From positions 1 through 64,000 of the forward strand of contig NZ_VOHS01000027.1 in assembly GCF_007896845.1 (NCBI RefSeq): DNA of 64,000 bases. The letters run 5' to 3'. Of this stretch, positions 35,298-43,961 are shown piece after piece. The notes under the pieces are model-generated. The model made no database searches. It had not been told where the DNA came from and saw only the letters and a list, made by a program, of their open reading frames with translations. Every line of letters begins with the position of its first letter. The stretch's first letter is position 1. The position numbers and the translations under genes were made by a program. The stretch comes from Chitinophaga pinensis (lineage in GTDB: Bacteria > Bacteroidota > Bacteroidia > Chitinophagales > Chitinophagaceae).

Positions 35298-38200
35298 ATG
35301 GGATTTAGAAGACTACTATTTACATTCATTGTTCTGTTTAGCACAATCACTTCGTTTGCGCAGGTAACTACCAGTAGTATGATTGGTAAAATTACCGGAC
35401 CTTCGAAGGAGGCGTTACCCGGGGCTACCGTTGTTGTGATCCATCTGCCCTCAGGTACCAAATACGGAACAACCACCGATGCGGAAGGTTACTACCGTAT
35501 CCCCAACATGAACGTTGGTGGTCCTTACAAAGTAACATCTACCTTTATCGGTTACACTGAATTCAACCAGAGCGATATCTTCCTCGCACTCGGTCAGCCA
35601 TTCAGACTGAACATCAGCCTTGGCGAAAAAGCCCAGGACATCAAAGAAGTACAAGTAGTTGGTCAAAGAAGCTCTGTCTTCAATTCCAGCCGTAAGGGTG
35701 CACAGACTACCCTGAACCGTACACAGGTTGAAGCACTGCCTTCAGTAGGTAGAAACCTGACCGACTTTGTACGTTTAACGCCACAGGCGAAACTGACCAA
35801 AGATGGTAGCGGTAACCAGACTATCTCCATCGCAGGTACCAGCAACAAGTACAACGCTACTTTCGTGGATGGTGCGGTACAGAACGATGTATTCGGTCTG
35901 GCTGAAAATGGTACCAATGGTGGTCAGATCGGTATTTCTCCGTTCAGCATCGACATCATTGACCAGTTCAATATCAACGTATCTCCGTTTGACGTTAAAC
36001 AGGGTGGTTTCGCCGGGGGCGCCATCAACGCCGTAACCAAAAGCGGTACTAATGAAATAGAAGGTTCTGCATACTACTTTGTACGTAATGAAAGTCTGGC
36101 TGGTAAAACACCTACCAAAGACGAAAGCAAACGTACCAAACTGGCAGATTTCTCTTCCAAAACATACGGTGCACGTTTAGGTGGTCCGATCATCAAGAAT
36201 AAACTGTTCTACTTCATCAACGCCGAGTGGCAGAAAGAAAACCGTCCGCAGCCATTCATCTACGACACCTATGCGAACGGTCGTGCTACTCCTGCATCAA
36301 GAGCTCAGCTGGATGCACTGGAAGCTAAACTGCGTTCAGCTGGTTACGATCCGGGAGGATACGAGACAACTGAAAATACATTGGATGGCCGCAAATTCTT
36401 CGCAAGAATCGACTGGAACATTAACGAATCCAACAAATTCACTATCCGTCACCAGTATACACACGGTGAAAGCGTAAGCCCTGGTAAATCCAGCGCCTCA
36501 ACTATCACCTTCTCTAACAAAGGTATCTCCTTCCCTTCTACCACCAATGCTACCACTGCTGAGCTGAAAAGCCAGTTTGGTAACAGGGCGTCTAACTCCC
36601 TGTTGTTAGGTGCTAACTTCGTAAGAGACGATCGTGGTATCACCGGTGCTCCATACACTTCAGTATTCATTTCAAGAGAATCTATCAGCTTCGGTACAGA
36701 AGAGTTTTCTGCAGCTAACCTGCTGAAACAGGATGTACTGACCCTGACCGATAACCTGGAACTGTACAGAGGTAAACACACCATCTCTTTGGGTACAAGT
36801 AATGAGTTCTATAATATGACCAACGTATTCATCGGTCAGAACTTTGGTTCTTATACCTTCGCTACCCTGGATGATTTCATGAATGATAAATCACCAACCC
36901 AGTACAACCGTTCATTCTCCGCTGTAGATAAAACTACCGGTGATAACACTAATGGTGCGGCTAAATTCAAAGCACTGCAATTAGGTCTGTATGCACAGGA
37001 CGACTACCAGGTAAGCGATCGTTTACGTTTATCACTGGGTGTTCGTGCTGATCTGCCTATGCTGCTGACTGATCCTGCTGTAAACAACGATTTCAATACC
37101 AACGTACTGCCTCAGGTAGTTGCTGCTGGTAAATGGGATATCAAAGGTGCACAGACAGGTGTTAAGCCAGACGCTAAGATCCTGCTGTCTCCACGCTTTG
37201 CCTTCAACTGGGACGTGAAAGGTGATCAGACTACCCAGATCCGTGGTGGTGCAGGTATCTTCACCAGCCGTATCCCTTATGTTTGGTTAGGTGGTATCTA
37301 TAATAACAACGGTGTTACCCTCGGTGGTATGAGACTCGCCTACGATTCTACCAAACCAACCGGCGGTACCAACAACCCGATTCCTTTTGTATCTGATCCT
37401 TATGCTCAGCCTAGCATTACTGCTGCGCCATCAGGTAAGATCGACCTGTTTGCAAAAGATTTCAAATTCCCACAGGTATTCAGAACCAGCATTGCTGTTG
37501 ATCAGAAATTACCCTGGGGTATGGTGGGTAGCTTAGAAGCAATCTATACCAAGAATATCAACAACGTTGCTTACTACAACCTGTCATACATCCCTGCTGG
37601 TACTAATGTAACCGGTAGCGGTAGTGACAATCGTCCTATGTGGAAGAATGTAGGTAAATCAGTTCTGGGTAACTACACAGATATCATGTATGCTGATAAC
37701 ACCAGCAAAGGTTATTCTTACAACCTGACTGCTCAGTTACAGAAAACCTTCTACGGTGGTTTCAGCGCCATGGCTGCTTACACTTACGGTCGCTCCAAGA
37801 GCATCAATGACGGTCAGTCTTCTCAGAACTCTTCTCAGTGGAGAGTTGCTAACATCAGAGGTCGTAACGATATCGACCTGGGTAACTCCATCTTCGATCT
37901 GGGTTCAAGGATCATCGCTTCTGTAACTTATAAGAAAGAATACCTGAAACACTTCGGTACGACTGTTACCCTGTATTACACTGGTCAGTCCGGCGAAAGA
38001 TTCTCTTATGGTTACAGAGATATTCCTAACACCAACATCGTTGGCGACTACAATGGTTCCAGCAGTGATAAAGGCCTGAACCTGATCTACATCCCAAGAA
38101 GTGCATCAGAGATCAACCTCGTATCTTATCAGGCTAACGGTGCTATCGTTACTCCGGAACAACAGTGGGCTGCATTGGATGCGTTCATCAACGGTGACAA

Positions 38201-38591
38201 ATACCTGAGCAAACACAGAGGTGAATATGCACCGAAGAATGGTCTGAGAACTCCGTTCACACACATCTTCGACCTGCACATTGCACAGGATATCTACATC
38301 ACCCAGAAAAATGGTAAACGTCATACTTTACAGATCTCCTTCGACGTATTCAACCTGGGTAACATGATCAATAATGACTGGGGTCGCGTATACTCTACCC
38401 GTACAGGTATGAGCTACAACAACTACGGTCTGATTGACTTCGTTGGTTTTGCTGCTAACGGAACTACTCCGACTTATAACTTTAAGGCTCCTACCAAATA
38501 TGACAACAAGACTGTTGCCCAGATCGATGATTTCGGTTTACAGTCTGCCCGTTGGCAGGGTCAGCTGGGCTTCCGCTATATCTTCAGATAA
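35298..38591 (+). CDS. TonB-dependent receptor with carboxypeptidase-regulatory domain
   Basis: A 1097-residue outer-membrane receptor. I chose the ATG at 35298, which puts a clean signal peptide at the N-terminus (MGFRRLLFTFIVLFSTITSFAQ); an in-frame TTG at 35271 would add nine unneeded residues. A CarboxypepD_reg domain follows (MIGKITGPSKEALPGATVVV, TTDAEGYYRIPNMNVGG), then a plug (GRNLTDFVRLTPQAKLTKDG, GGFAGGAINAVTKSGTNEIE) and a barrel ending LGFRYIFR. The plug sequence fits the OmpA-like/Oar subfamily of TonB receptors rather than SusC, and no SusD follows. Codon choice is more uniform than in neighbouring genes (frequent GGT, AAC, CTG), suggesting high expression. Confidence 0.94.
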   Translation: MGFRRLLFTFIVLFSTITSFAQVTTSSMIGKITGPSKEALPGATVVVIHLPSGTKYGTTTDAEGYYRIPNMNVGGPYKVTSTFIGYTEFNQSDIFLALGQPFRLNISLGEKAQDIKEVQVVGQRSSVFNSSRKGAQTTLNRTQVEALPSVGRNLTDFVRLTPQAKLTKDGSGNQTISIAGTSNKYNATFVDGAVQNDVFGLAENGTNGGQIGISPFSIDIIDQFNINVSPFDVKQGGFAGGAINAVTKSGTNEIEGSAYYFVRNESLAGKTPTKDESKRTKLADFSSKTYGARLGGPIIKNKLFYFINAEWQKENRPQPFIYDTYANGRATPASRAQLDALEAKLRSAGYDPGGYETTENTLDGRKFFARIDWNINESNKFTIRHQYTHGESVSPGKSSASTITFSNKGISFPSTTNATTAELKSQFGNRASNSLLLGANFVRDDRGITGAPYTSVFISRESISFGTEEFSAANLLKQDVLTLTDNLELYRGKHTISLGTSNEFYNMTNVFIGQNFGSYTFATLDDFMNDKSPTQYNRSFSAVDKTTGDNTNGAAKFKALQLGLYAQDDYQVSDRLRLSLGVRADLPMLLTDPAVNNDFNTNVLPQVVAAGKWDIKGAQTGVKPDAKILLSPRFAFNWDVKGDQTTQIRGGAGIFTSRIPYVWLGGIYNNNGVTLGGMRLAYDSTKPTGGTNNPIPFVSDPYAQPSITAAPSGKIDLFAKDFKFPQVFRTSIAVDQKLPWGMVGSLEAIYTKNINNVAYYNLSYIPAGTNVTGSGSDNRPMWKNVGKSVLGNYTDIMYADNTSKGYSYNLTAQLQKTFYGGFSAMAAYTYGRSKSINDGQSSQNSSQWRVANIRGRNDIDLGNSIFDLGSRIIASVTYKKEYLKHFGTTVTLYYTGQSGERFSYGYRDIPNTNIVGDYNGSSSDKGLNLIYIPRSASEINLVSYQANGAIVTPEQQWAALDAFINGDKYLSKHRGEYAPKNGLRTPFTHIFDLHIAQDIYITQKNGKRHTLQISFDVFNLGNMINNDWGRVYSTRTGMSYNNYGLIDFVGFAANGTTPTYNFKAPTKYDNKTVAQIDDFGLQSARWQGQLGFRYIFR

Positions 38592-38613
38592 GCAGTATTC
38601 AGCTAAAAAATAT

Positions 38614-38649
38614 AAAAAAACGTTCCGCTCAGGCGGAACGTTTTTTTTT
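38614..38649 (+). terminator. Rho-independent terminator after TonB receptor
   Basis: Stem ACGTTCCGC / GCGGAACGT with TCAG loop, flanked by an A-run and nine T. Confidence 0.92.
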
Positions 38650-38753
38650 GCTACCTGTTCACACTGAGCAACTTAACGAACACCCGTTTGCGTTAACCTA
38701 AATTTAGCGCAATTGCAGGCCCACAAAGTGATACACACATTTAAAATAAGACA

Positions 38754-38761
38754 TATATTTG
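38754..38761 (+). promoter_or_regulatory. -7 box TATATTTG ahead of lipoprotein pair
   Basis: Exact TAnnTTTG, 59 bp before the first lipoprotein gene. It indicates that the pair is transcribed separately from the TonB receptor, from which it is also cut off by a terminator. Confidence 0.5.
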
Positions 38762-38819
38762 TACCCTGGACTGTATCTGAGGATACAACCGGGCTATTAT
38801 AAACGGTCCCTATTACCCT

Positions 38820-39680
38820 ATGAGAAAGATCCTGCTAAGCGCAGTACTCCTTACATCATTGTTCGCTTCCTGTAAAAAGGAAGATGCACCCGTTACGGAA
38901 GATCCCATTCCAAAGGACCGGGTATTCTTTACACTCGACGGTGGTAGTATGAGAAATTACACCATGTTACAACTCGATGACAAACAACGGGTTGATTACT
39001 ACATAATAGCCGATCTTGACAAAAATTACTACTTCAGACAGGACCCGATATTCGATGCAGACGGTCGCATGACCGGCATGAACACCAATTCAGAAGCGGA
39101 TCCATCTGCCCTGTTGAAGACAGCCACATTCGCTTACAACAGCAACAATAAACTGATCATTATCAATCATATATCCCCTACTACCTGGAACCGTCTGAGT
39201 TACGACAGTCTGGCATACAATGGAGAGGGAAAACTGTCTGCTATCTATCATAGTAAACCGAACAACGACGTCACACCACAATTCGCCTTTTACAGCAAGG
39301 AGACGATGGTATGGGACAGCAAGAGCAACATCATTGCCAGACACATATTGCCCTTCTCCGGCGATACGGAAGGCAAGGATACCATCAGCACTGCTGCCTA
39401 CACCTATGACGACGCGATCAATTTCATGATAAAACCGGCGGATCTGTTTGTAATGGATCTAAACAATGGTATCACCTGGTTGTCCGCCAATAACCCGCTT
39501 ACGCAGGTAACAAGATACCCTTCGGGTGATTCGGTGGTAACAATCAGCAACTTATACACTTATGACAAAGGTAATTATCCGGATTCGGTCTTTCGCACCA
39601 GAAAGGCTACGCAAGGCGGTGCCGAAGTGTATAACAATACCAACAAATTTGCTATCAAGTATAAAATTCTCGACAAATAA
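38820..39680 (+). CDS. Lipoprotein with YD/RHS-like repeats (DUF4595-like), copy 1
   Basis: A 286-residue lipoprotein: signal MRKILLSAVLLTSLFASC with lipobox FASC, then KKED. The mature part contains repeated strand pairs of the type FDADGRMTGM, FAYNSNNKLIII, LAYNGEGKLSAIYHS and YTYDDAINF, resembling YD/RHS-like repeats and DUF4595-type domains of Bacteroidota. Such proteins sit on the cell surface, with unknown function. It is followed 13 bp later by a paralogue with the same layout, including the WLSANNPLTQVTRYPSGDSV block that corresponds to WMSSNNVLTKTTQYPDGSV in copy 2. The pair is probably one transcription unit that arose by tandem duplication. Confidence 0.78.
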   Translation: MRKILLSAVLLTSLFASCKKEDAPVTEDPIPKDRVFFTLDGGSMRNYTMLQLDDKQRVDYYIIADLDKNYYFRQDPIFDADGRMTGMNTNSEADPSALLKTATFAYNSNNKLIIINHISPTTWNRLSYDSLAYNGEGKLSAIYHSKPNNDVTPQFAFYSKETMVWDSKSNIIARHILPFSGDTEGKDTISTAAYTYDDAINFMIKPADLFVMDLNNGITWLSANNPLTQVTRYPSGDSVVTISNLYTYDKGNYPDSVFRTRKATQGGAEVYNNTNKFAIKYKILDK

Positions 39681-39693
39681 CTGCTCATAATAC

Positions 39694-40539
39694 ATGATTA
39701 GACTTCTACTAACTGCAGCTTTATTTATCACATGCTTTGCTTCCTGTAAGAAGGACGATGGTCCGCAGGGAGAAAGAGCTTTTTCCACCATGGAACCTCA
39801 GAACGATCGTGGTCTGAAAACCAGCTCCTACTCTTATGACAGACGTAACAGAGTAGCGATCTTCCAGACTTCAGATATAACAGCGGAAGATTTTCACTCT
39901 GAAATGATCCGTTTTGACACCGCAGGCAAAATCTCCTTTACATACGTTTCCAATGAGTTAGGTAGTGTAGGTGCGAAGGCGAAAGAAGTAGAGTATGATG
40001 CGGAAGGCAGAGTCGGAAAAGTTATATTATTCTCTTCTTACAGTGGATTGAAAGACGGTTATGACAGTCTTGCGTATGATAATGCCAACAAGATAGTAGG
40101 CATTTATCATTATGAAATAGACGGTGTAATTGCTCCTTATCTGTTGACACGCAAAGACCTCATGGTGAGAGATGCGAGAGGCAGAGTGACTGATCGCCGT
40201 GAGATACCGGTATACAGAAACACTGAAAGCACCCGTATCACGACCATTACCTATACCTATGATGAGAAGCCGAACTATAAAGGCGCGTCTTTTACGCACT
40301 TTATATTCGATACAGAAGAAAGCGCCGGCTGGATGTCTTCCAACAACGTGCTTACAAAAACGACACAGTATCCTGATGGCTCTGTACAGACTATCACGAA
40401 TTCCTATACTTACGATGGTGACAGCTTCGCAACATCCGTTAATCAGAACGAGCAGCTGACAAGAGGTGGCACGATGGTCTCCAACAAAACCACTTCGTAC
40501 AATCTGAAGTATACGTTCCTGCTTCCGAGCGATCTGTAA
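39694..40539 (+). CDS. Lipoprotein with YD/RHS-like repeats (DUF4595-like), copy 2
   Basis: A 281-residue paralogue of the preceding lipoprotein. Signal MIRLLLTAALFITCFASC with lipobox FASC, followed by KKDDG. Repeat units include SYSYDRRNRVAIFQTS, VEYDAEGRVGKVILF, LAYDNANKIVGIYHYE and YTYDGDSFATSVNQNEQ. The two copies are only moderately alike, so the duplication is old. The nearest upstream gene of known class is a TonB receptor, but a terminator and a promoter separate them. Function unknown. A terminator follows 55 bp after the stop. Confidence 0.78.
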   Translation: MIRLLLTAALFITCFASCKKDDGPQGERAFSTMEPQNDRGLKTSSYSYDRRNRVAIFQTSDITAEDFHSEMIRFDTAGKISFTYVSNELGSVGAKAKEVEYDAEGRVGKVILFSSYSGLKDGYDSLAYDNANKIVGIYHYEIDGVIAPYLLTRKDLMVRDARGRVTDRREIPVYRNTESTRITTITYTYDEKPNYKGASFTHFIFDTEESAGWMSSNNVLTKTTQYPDGSVQTITNSYTYDGDSFATSVNQNEQLTRGGTMVSNKTTSYNLKYTFLLPSDL

Positions 40540-40593
40540 TTTACCGCAGGTCAATATCCGCTTTAACCTGTACCAATATATTAAGACAAAGAA

Positions 40594-40627
40594 GAGCGTC
40601 CCGCTGTATAGCAGGACGCTTTTTTTA
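40594..40627 (+). terminator. Rho-independent terminator after lipoprotein pair
   Basis: Stem AGCGTCCCGCT / AGCAGGACGCT (one wobble) with a five-base loop, followed by seven T. Confidence 0.88.
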
Positions 40628-40711
40628 TGCCATAAACCGTCTGTCAAAAACCATGGTATATCAATATGTTGCCGCACGGGTGCTTAATTTTTTTTCCTTA
40701 TATTTATAACC

Positions 40712-41419
40712 ATGCTGGAACAACATTACAAATGGCATTCCCCGCACCTGGGCCATGAATTTGAAATGCTGGTGTATGGAGAAGAGGGCTATCCGCTGAT
40801 ACTCTTCCCTACTTCCATGGGAAGGCATTATGAACACAGGGACAGAGGCGTGATACAGGCATTGGAATGGTTTATCAACAACCAGCTGATCAAGGTATAC
40901 TGTCCGGATACAGTGGACGTACATAGCTGGTATAACATACACATCACCCCTGCTGAAAGAGCCCTTCATCATATCAGATATGACCGCATGCTCCGTCATG
41001 AGATACTGGAAAAAGTAACCGAAGAAACCGGCGTTCAACGCATTGCCGTAGCCGGTTGTAGTTTCGGTGGTTATCATGCAGCCAACTTCGCCTTCCGGTA
41101 TCCTGAAAGAGTGTCTTACCTGTTCAGCCTTAGCGGCGTTTTTGATGTAAAAACCCGGCTGAATGGCCATTATGACGACAATGTATATTATAATAACCCG
41201 GTAGATTTTATGCCGGCTAATCCGCATGAAGCCCTTTGGCGGATGGGAATTATCCTGGGCGTAGCTGAAAAAGACATTACCCGTAGCCAGAATGAGACAA
41301 TGTCCGGCATCCTTCATAATAAAGGCATTATGCACTGGCTGGACGTAAGGCCTAACAAGACACACGACTGGCCCACATGGCTGGAGATGCTGCCTTACTA
41401 CCTGTCCCTGATCAAATAG
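40712..41419 (+). CDS. Alpha/beta-hydrolase esterase, first gene of the ligase cluster
   Basis: A 235-residue cytoplasmic protein of the esterase D/putative-esterase type. The nucleophile elbow GCSFGGYH (about residues 114-121) carries the serine. The early block YGEEGYPLILFPTSMGRHYE replaces the usual oxyanion loop. The C-terminal histidine is probably in NKTHDWPTWLEMLPYYL. There is no signal peptide. It stands 81 bp before the ATP-grasp gene, in the same direction as four biosynthetic genes. In such a setting it might release the product from a carrier, trim an ester or edit mischarged products. The substrate is unknown. Confidence 0.85.
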   Translation: MLEQHYKWHSPHLGHEFEMLVYGEEGYPLILFPTSMGRHYEHRDRGVIQALEWFINNQLIKVYCPDTVDVHSWYNIHITPAERALHHIRYDRMLRHEILEKVTEETGVQRIAVAGCSFGGYHAANFAFRYPERVSYLFSLSGVFDVKTRLNGHYDDNVYYNNPVDFMPANPHEALWRMGIILGVAEKDITRSQNETMSGILHNKGIMHWLDVRPNKTHDWPTWLEMLPYYLSLIK

Positions 41420-41500
41420 CCTCTACTGTTGGCGCGAATATTGATTTTCATCGGCGGCTGTTGTAAACGACGGATAACCAAACAGTAAAACTCTTTACAG

Positions 41501-42622
41501 ATGAAAAAAATAGGACTCCTTTTCGGCCAGGAAAATGGCTTTCCGCAGGCCTTTATCGATCGTGTGAATGACAAACAGATAGACGGAATCACAGCAGAAG
41601 CAATATCCATCGAGAAAGTGATACAGGGTACCCCTTCCGGCTATGCCGTCATCCTTGACCGCATCTCTCAGGACGTACCCTTTTACCGCACCTGGCTTAA
41701 ACAGGCCGCACTTGACGGCACTGCGGTTATCAACAATCCTTTCTGGTGGAGTGCGGACGACAAATTCGTCAACAACGAACTGGCACACCGCACCGGTGTA
41801 AAAGTGCCTAAAACAGCCCTGATCCCTTCCAGAGATCTTCCGCTGAATACGTCAGACCAGTCCTTCAGAAACCTGGTCTATCCCTTTGACTGGGACGCCA
41901 TCTTTGATCACATCGGCTTTCCTGCCTACATGAAACCATACAATGGCGGCGGCTGGAAACATGTGTATAAAATACATGATCGTGAGGAGTTCTTTGCACA
42001 ACATGCCCGCACAGGTCAGCTGGTCATGATGCTGCAGGAAGAGATTAAATATCAATCTTATTACCGTTGTTATTGCATAGGCGGAAGATATGTGCGCGTA
42101 ATACCTTACGATCCATATCAGCCGGAAAATCAGCGTTACCTCACGGAAGATTCCGGAGATACCACTCTGCTGAACACCATTGCCGATCAGGTAGCACAGC
42201 TGAATCAATATCTTGGCTATGATTTTAACTCCGTTGAAATCGCTATCCAGAATGGTGTGCCTTATGTGATTGACTTCTGGAACCCTGCTCCTGAAACAAA
42301 TGAGAAAGTAATCGGTACCGAAAACTTCGAATGGGTGGTAGAAACAGCTGCTACCTACGCCATACAGCGTGCGCAACAGCAAACGTCCGGTACTGATAAC
42401 CTGACATGGGGCAATTTCCTGCAACATGCCATACAGGGACAACAAACCGCTATCGTACCCGGTGCAAAGAGAGTAGCCGCTAAAAAGCCTACTGCTGTCT
42501 CCCCTGCCAAACCGCCAAAAGATACTAAAACACTGAAGGAGCCCAAAGCGCCGAAAGTAGAAGAGAACGAAACACCGGCGAAAAAGACGCCTGTAAAGAA
42601 GACGAAGAAGAAAGAAAGCTGA
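41501..42622 (+). CDS. RimK-like ATP-grasp ligase with Lys/Pro-rich tail
   Basis: ATP-grasp enzymes join a carboxylate to an amine through an acyl-phosphate. Residues 1-320 form the fold: AVILDRISQDVPFYRTWLKQ, then KFVNNELAHRTGVKVPKTAL, the ATP-binding lysine and glycine-rich loop in PAYMKPYNGGGWKHVYKI, and the metal-binding block NSVEIAIQNGVPYVIDFWNP. This last block resembles RimK/carbamoyl-phosphate-synthase-like ATP-grasps. Residues about 325-373 are a disordered tail built from Lys, Pro, Ala and Thr (KKPTAVSPAKPPKDTKTLKE and so on), with strong positive charge, reminiscent of histone-like tails. The tail may bind an acidic partner or nucleic acid. It is followed by a separate promoter for the GCS2 gene. 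Confidence 0.85.
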   Translation: MKKIGLLFGQENGFPQAFIDRVNDKQIDGITAEAISIEKVIQGTPSGYAVILDRISQDVPFYRTWLKQAALDGTAVINNPFWWSADDKFVNNELAHRTGVKVPKTALIPSRDLPLNTSDQSFRNLVYPFDWDAIFDHIGFPAYMKPYNGGGWKHVYKIHDREEFFAQHARTGQLVMMLQEEIKYQSYYRCYCIGGRYVRVIPYDPYQPENQRYLTEDSGDTTLLNTIADQVAQLNQYLGYDFNSVEIAIQNGVPYVIDFWNPAPETNEKVIGTENFEWVVETAATYAIQRAQQQTSGTDNLTWGNFLQHAIQGQQTAIVPGAKRVAAKKPTAVSPAKPPKDTKTLKEPKAPKVEENETPAKKTPVKKTKKKES

Positions 42623-42738
42623 TTCAATCAGCCATCAGGAATTACGCATTAGTAATTGATATTTAAAGCCGTAACCGGCAGTTCCCGATTCTTGTCTCTA
42701 AATTATTCCCCATGTGAATTTCGACAGAAAAGAAAGAA

Positions 42739-42746
42739 TAACTTTG
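42739..42746 (+). promoter_or_regulatory. -7 box TAACTTTG ahead of GCS2 ligase
   Basis: Exact TAnnTTTG, about 100 bp before the ATG at 42844. The leader between them contains the AATTCCTAATT-type repeat. Confidence 0.5.
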
Positions 42747-42795
42747 GGATAATTAGGAAAAGTAATCCGGAATTGAAGTGTCAGCTTATCGAACT

Positions 42796-42834
42796 CAATT
42801 CCTAATTTGTAATTCCTGATTCCTAATTGAATTG
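42796..42834. repeat. Low-complexity AATTCCTAATT/AATTCCTGATT repeat in leader of GCS2 gene
   Basis: Three degenerate copies of AATTCCTRATT within 40 bp. Related runs occur at about 61876-61902 and 62797-62884. An origin as a dispersed intergenic element is likely. Confidence 0.6.
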
Positions 42835-42843
42835 AATCACCGC

Positions 42844-43944
42844 ATGCTCAACAACTTCACCCTCGGTATTGAAGAGGAATACATGGTCATGGACCCTCAG
42901 ACAAGAGAACTGAGATCTCATGAACAAAAGATCGTAGAACAAGCCCACAGGGTGCTCAGAGATAAAGTAAAGGCTGAGTTTCATCAGGCGGTTGTGGAAG
43001 TAGGCACGGAGGTATGCGCCAACATCGATGAAGCCTGCGAAGACGTATCTATGCTACGCAGGACAATTGCCAATATAGCAGGTGATCTGGGATACAGCAT
43101 CGGCGCTTCAGGTACACACCCTTTCTCCAAATGGCAGCTCCAGCATATTACCGACAATCCCCGTTACTTTGAGATCGTCAATGAAATGCAGGATGCAGCA
43201 CGCTCCAACCTCATCTTCGGACTACATGTGCACGTAGGTATGGAAAACAGAGAAATGGCCCTTCACATTGCCAACTCTGTACGCTATTTCCTGCCACACG
43301 TATTTGCACTTAGCACCAACTCCCCTTTCTGGGAAGGCCGTAACACCGGCTTCAAATCTTACCGCACCAAAGTATTTGATAAATTCCCCCGTACCGGCAT
43401 CCCCGATTACTTCGCCAGTATCGAGGAATATGACAGGTATATCCAGCTGCTGGTAAAAACCAATTGTATCGATAACGCCAAGAAAGTATGGTGGGACCTG
43501 CGGGTACACCCCTTTTTCAATACAGTGGAATTCCGCATCTGCGACGTACCGCTCACCGTACTGGAAACCTGTACCCTAGCGGCACTCTTTCAGGCTGTCT
43601 GCGCAAAGATTTACAAACTGCGCATGCAGAACCTCAACTTCATCATCTATAACCGTGCTCTGGTCAATGAAAACAAATGGCGGGCCTCCCGCTATGGTAT
43701 TGATGGTAACCTGATCGACTTCGGAAAAGAAATGGAAGTCAACGCCAGAGCATTGATCCATGAACTGCTCGACTTTGTGGACGACGTAGTGGATGAACTG
43801 GGCAGCCGTCATTATATACAGCGTACCCTTGATATTCTTGAAAATGGTACAGGTGCAGATCAGCAGTTAAAAGTATATACAGACACCAAAGATCTGGTAT
43901 CTGTTACCGACTTCATCACCAATAGCTTTCTGAAAGACTGCTAA
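42844..43944 (+). CDS. Carboxylate-amine ligase, GCS2 / YbdK type
   Basis: A glutamate-cysteine ligase family 2 protein (366 residues). Family signatures are TLGIEEEYMVMDPQT at the N-terminus (acidic metal site), HQAVVEVGTEVC, GASGTHPFSKWQ, FGLHVHVGM and WWDLRVHPFFNTVEFRICD. YbdK of E. coli shows weak glutamate-cysteine ligase activity, and other members join various carboxylates and amines. I chose the ATG at 42844; a TTG at 42832 is in frame but would add only four residues. It is the third gene of the cluster and ends 17 bp before the amidotransferase gene. Confidence 0.93.
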   Translation: MLNNFTLGIEEEYMVMDPQTRELRSHEQKIVEQAHRVLRDKVKAEFHQAVVEVGTEVCANIDEACEDVSMLRRTIANIAGDLGYSIGASGTHPFSKWQLQHITDNPRYFEIVNEMQDAARSNLIFGLHVHVGMENREMALHIANSVRYFLPHVFALSTNSPFWEGRNTGFKSYRTKVFDKFPRTGIPDYFASIEEYDRYIQLLVKTNCIDNAKKVWWDLRVHPFFNTVEFRICDVPLTVLETCTLAALFQAVCAKIYKLRMQNLNFIIYNRALVNENKWRASRYGIDGNLIDFGKEMEVNARALIHELLDFVDDVVDELGSRHYIQRTLDILENGTGADQQLKVYTDTKDLVSVTDFITNSFLKDC

Positions 43945-43949
43945 ACGTG

Positions 43950-43957
43950 TACCTTTG
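43950..43957 (+). promoter_or_regulatory. -7 box TACCTTTG directly before amidotransferase ATG
   Basis: Exact TAnnTTTG ending only four bases before ATG 43962, just after the stop of the GCS2 gene. If used, it would give a leaderless mRNA. Confidence 0.4.
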
Positions 43958-43961
43958 CAGT

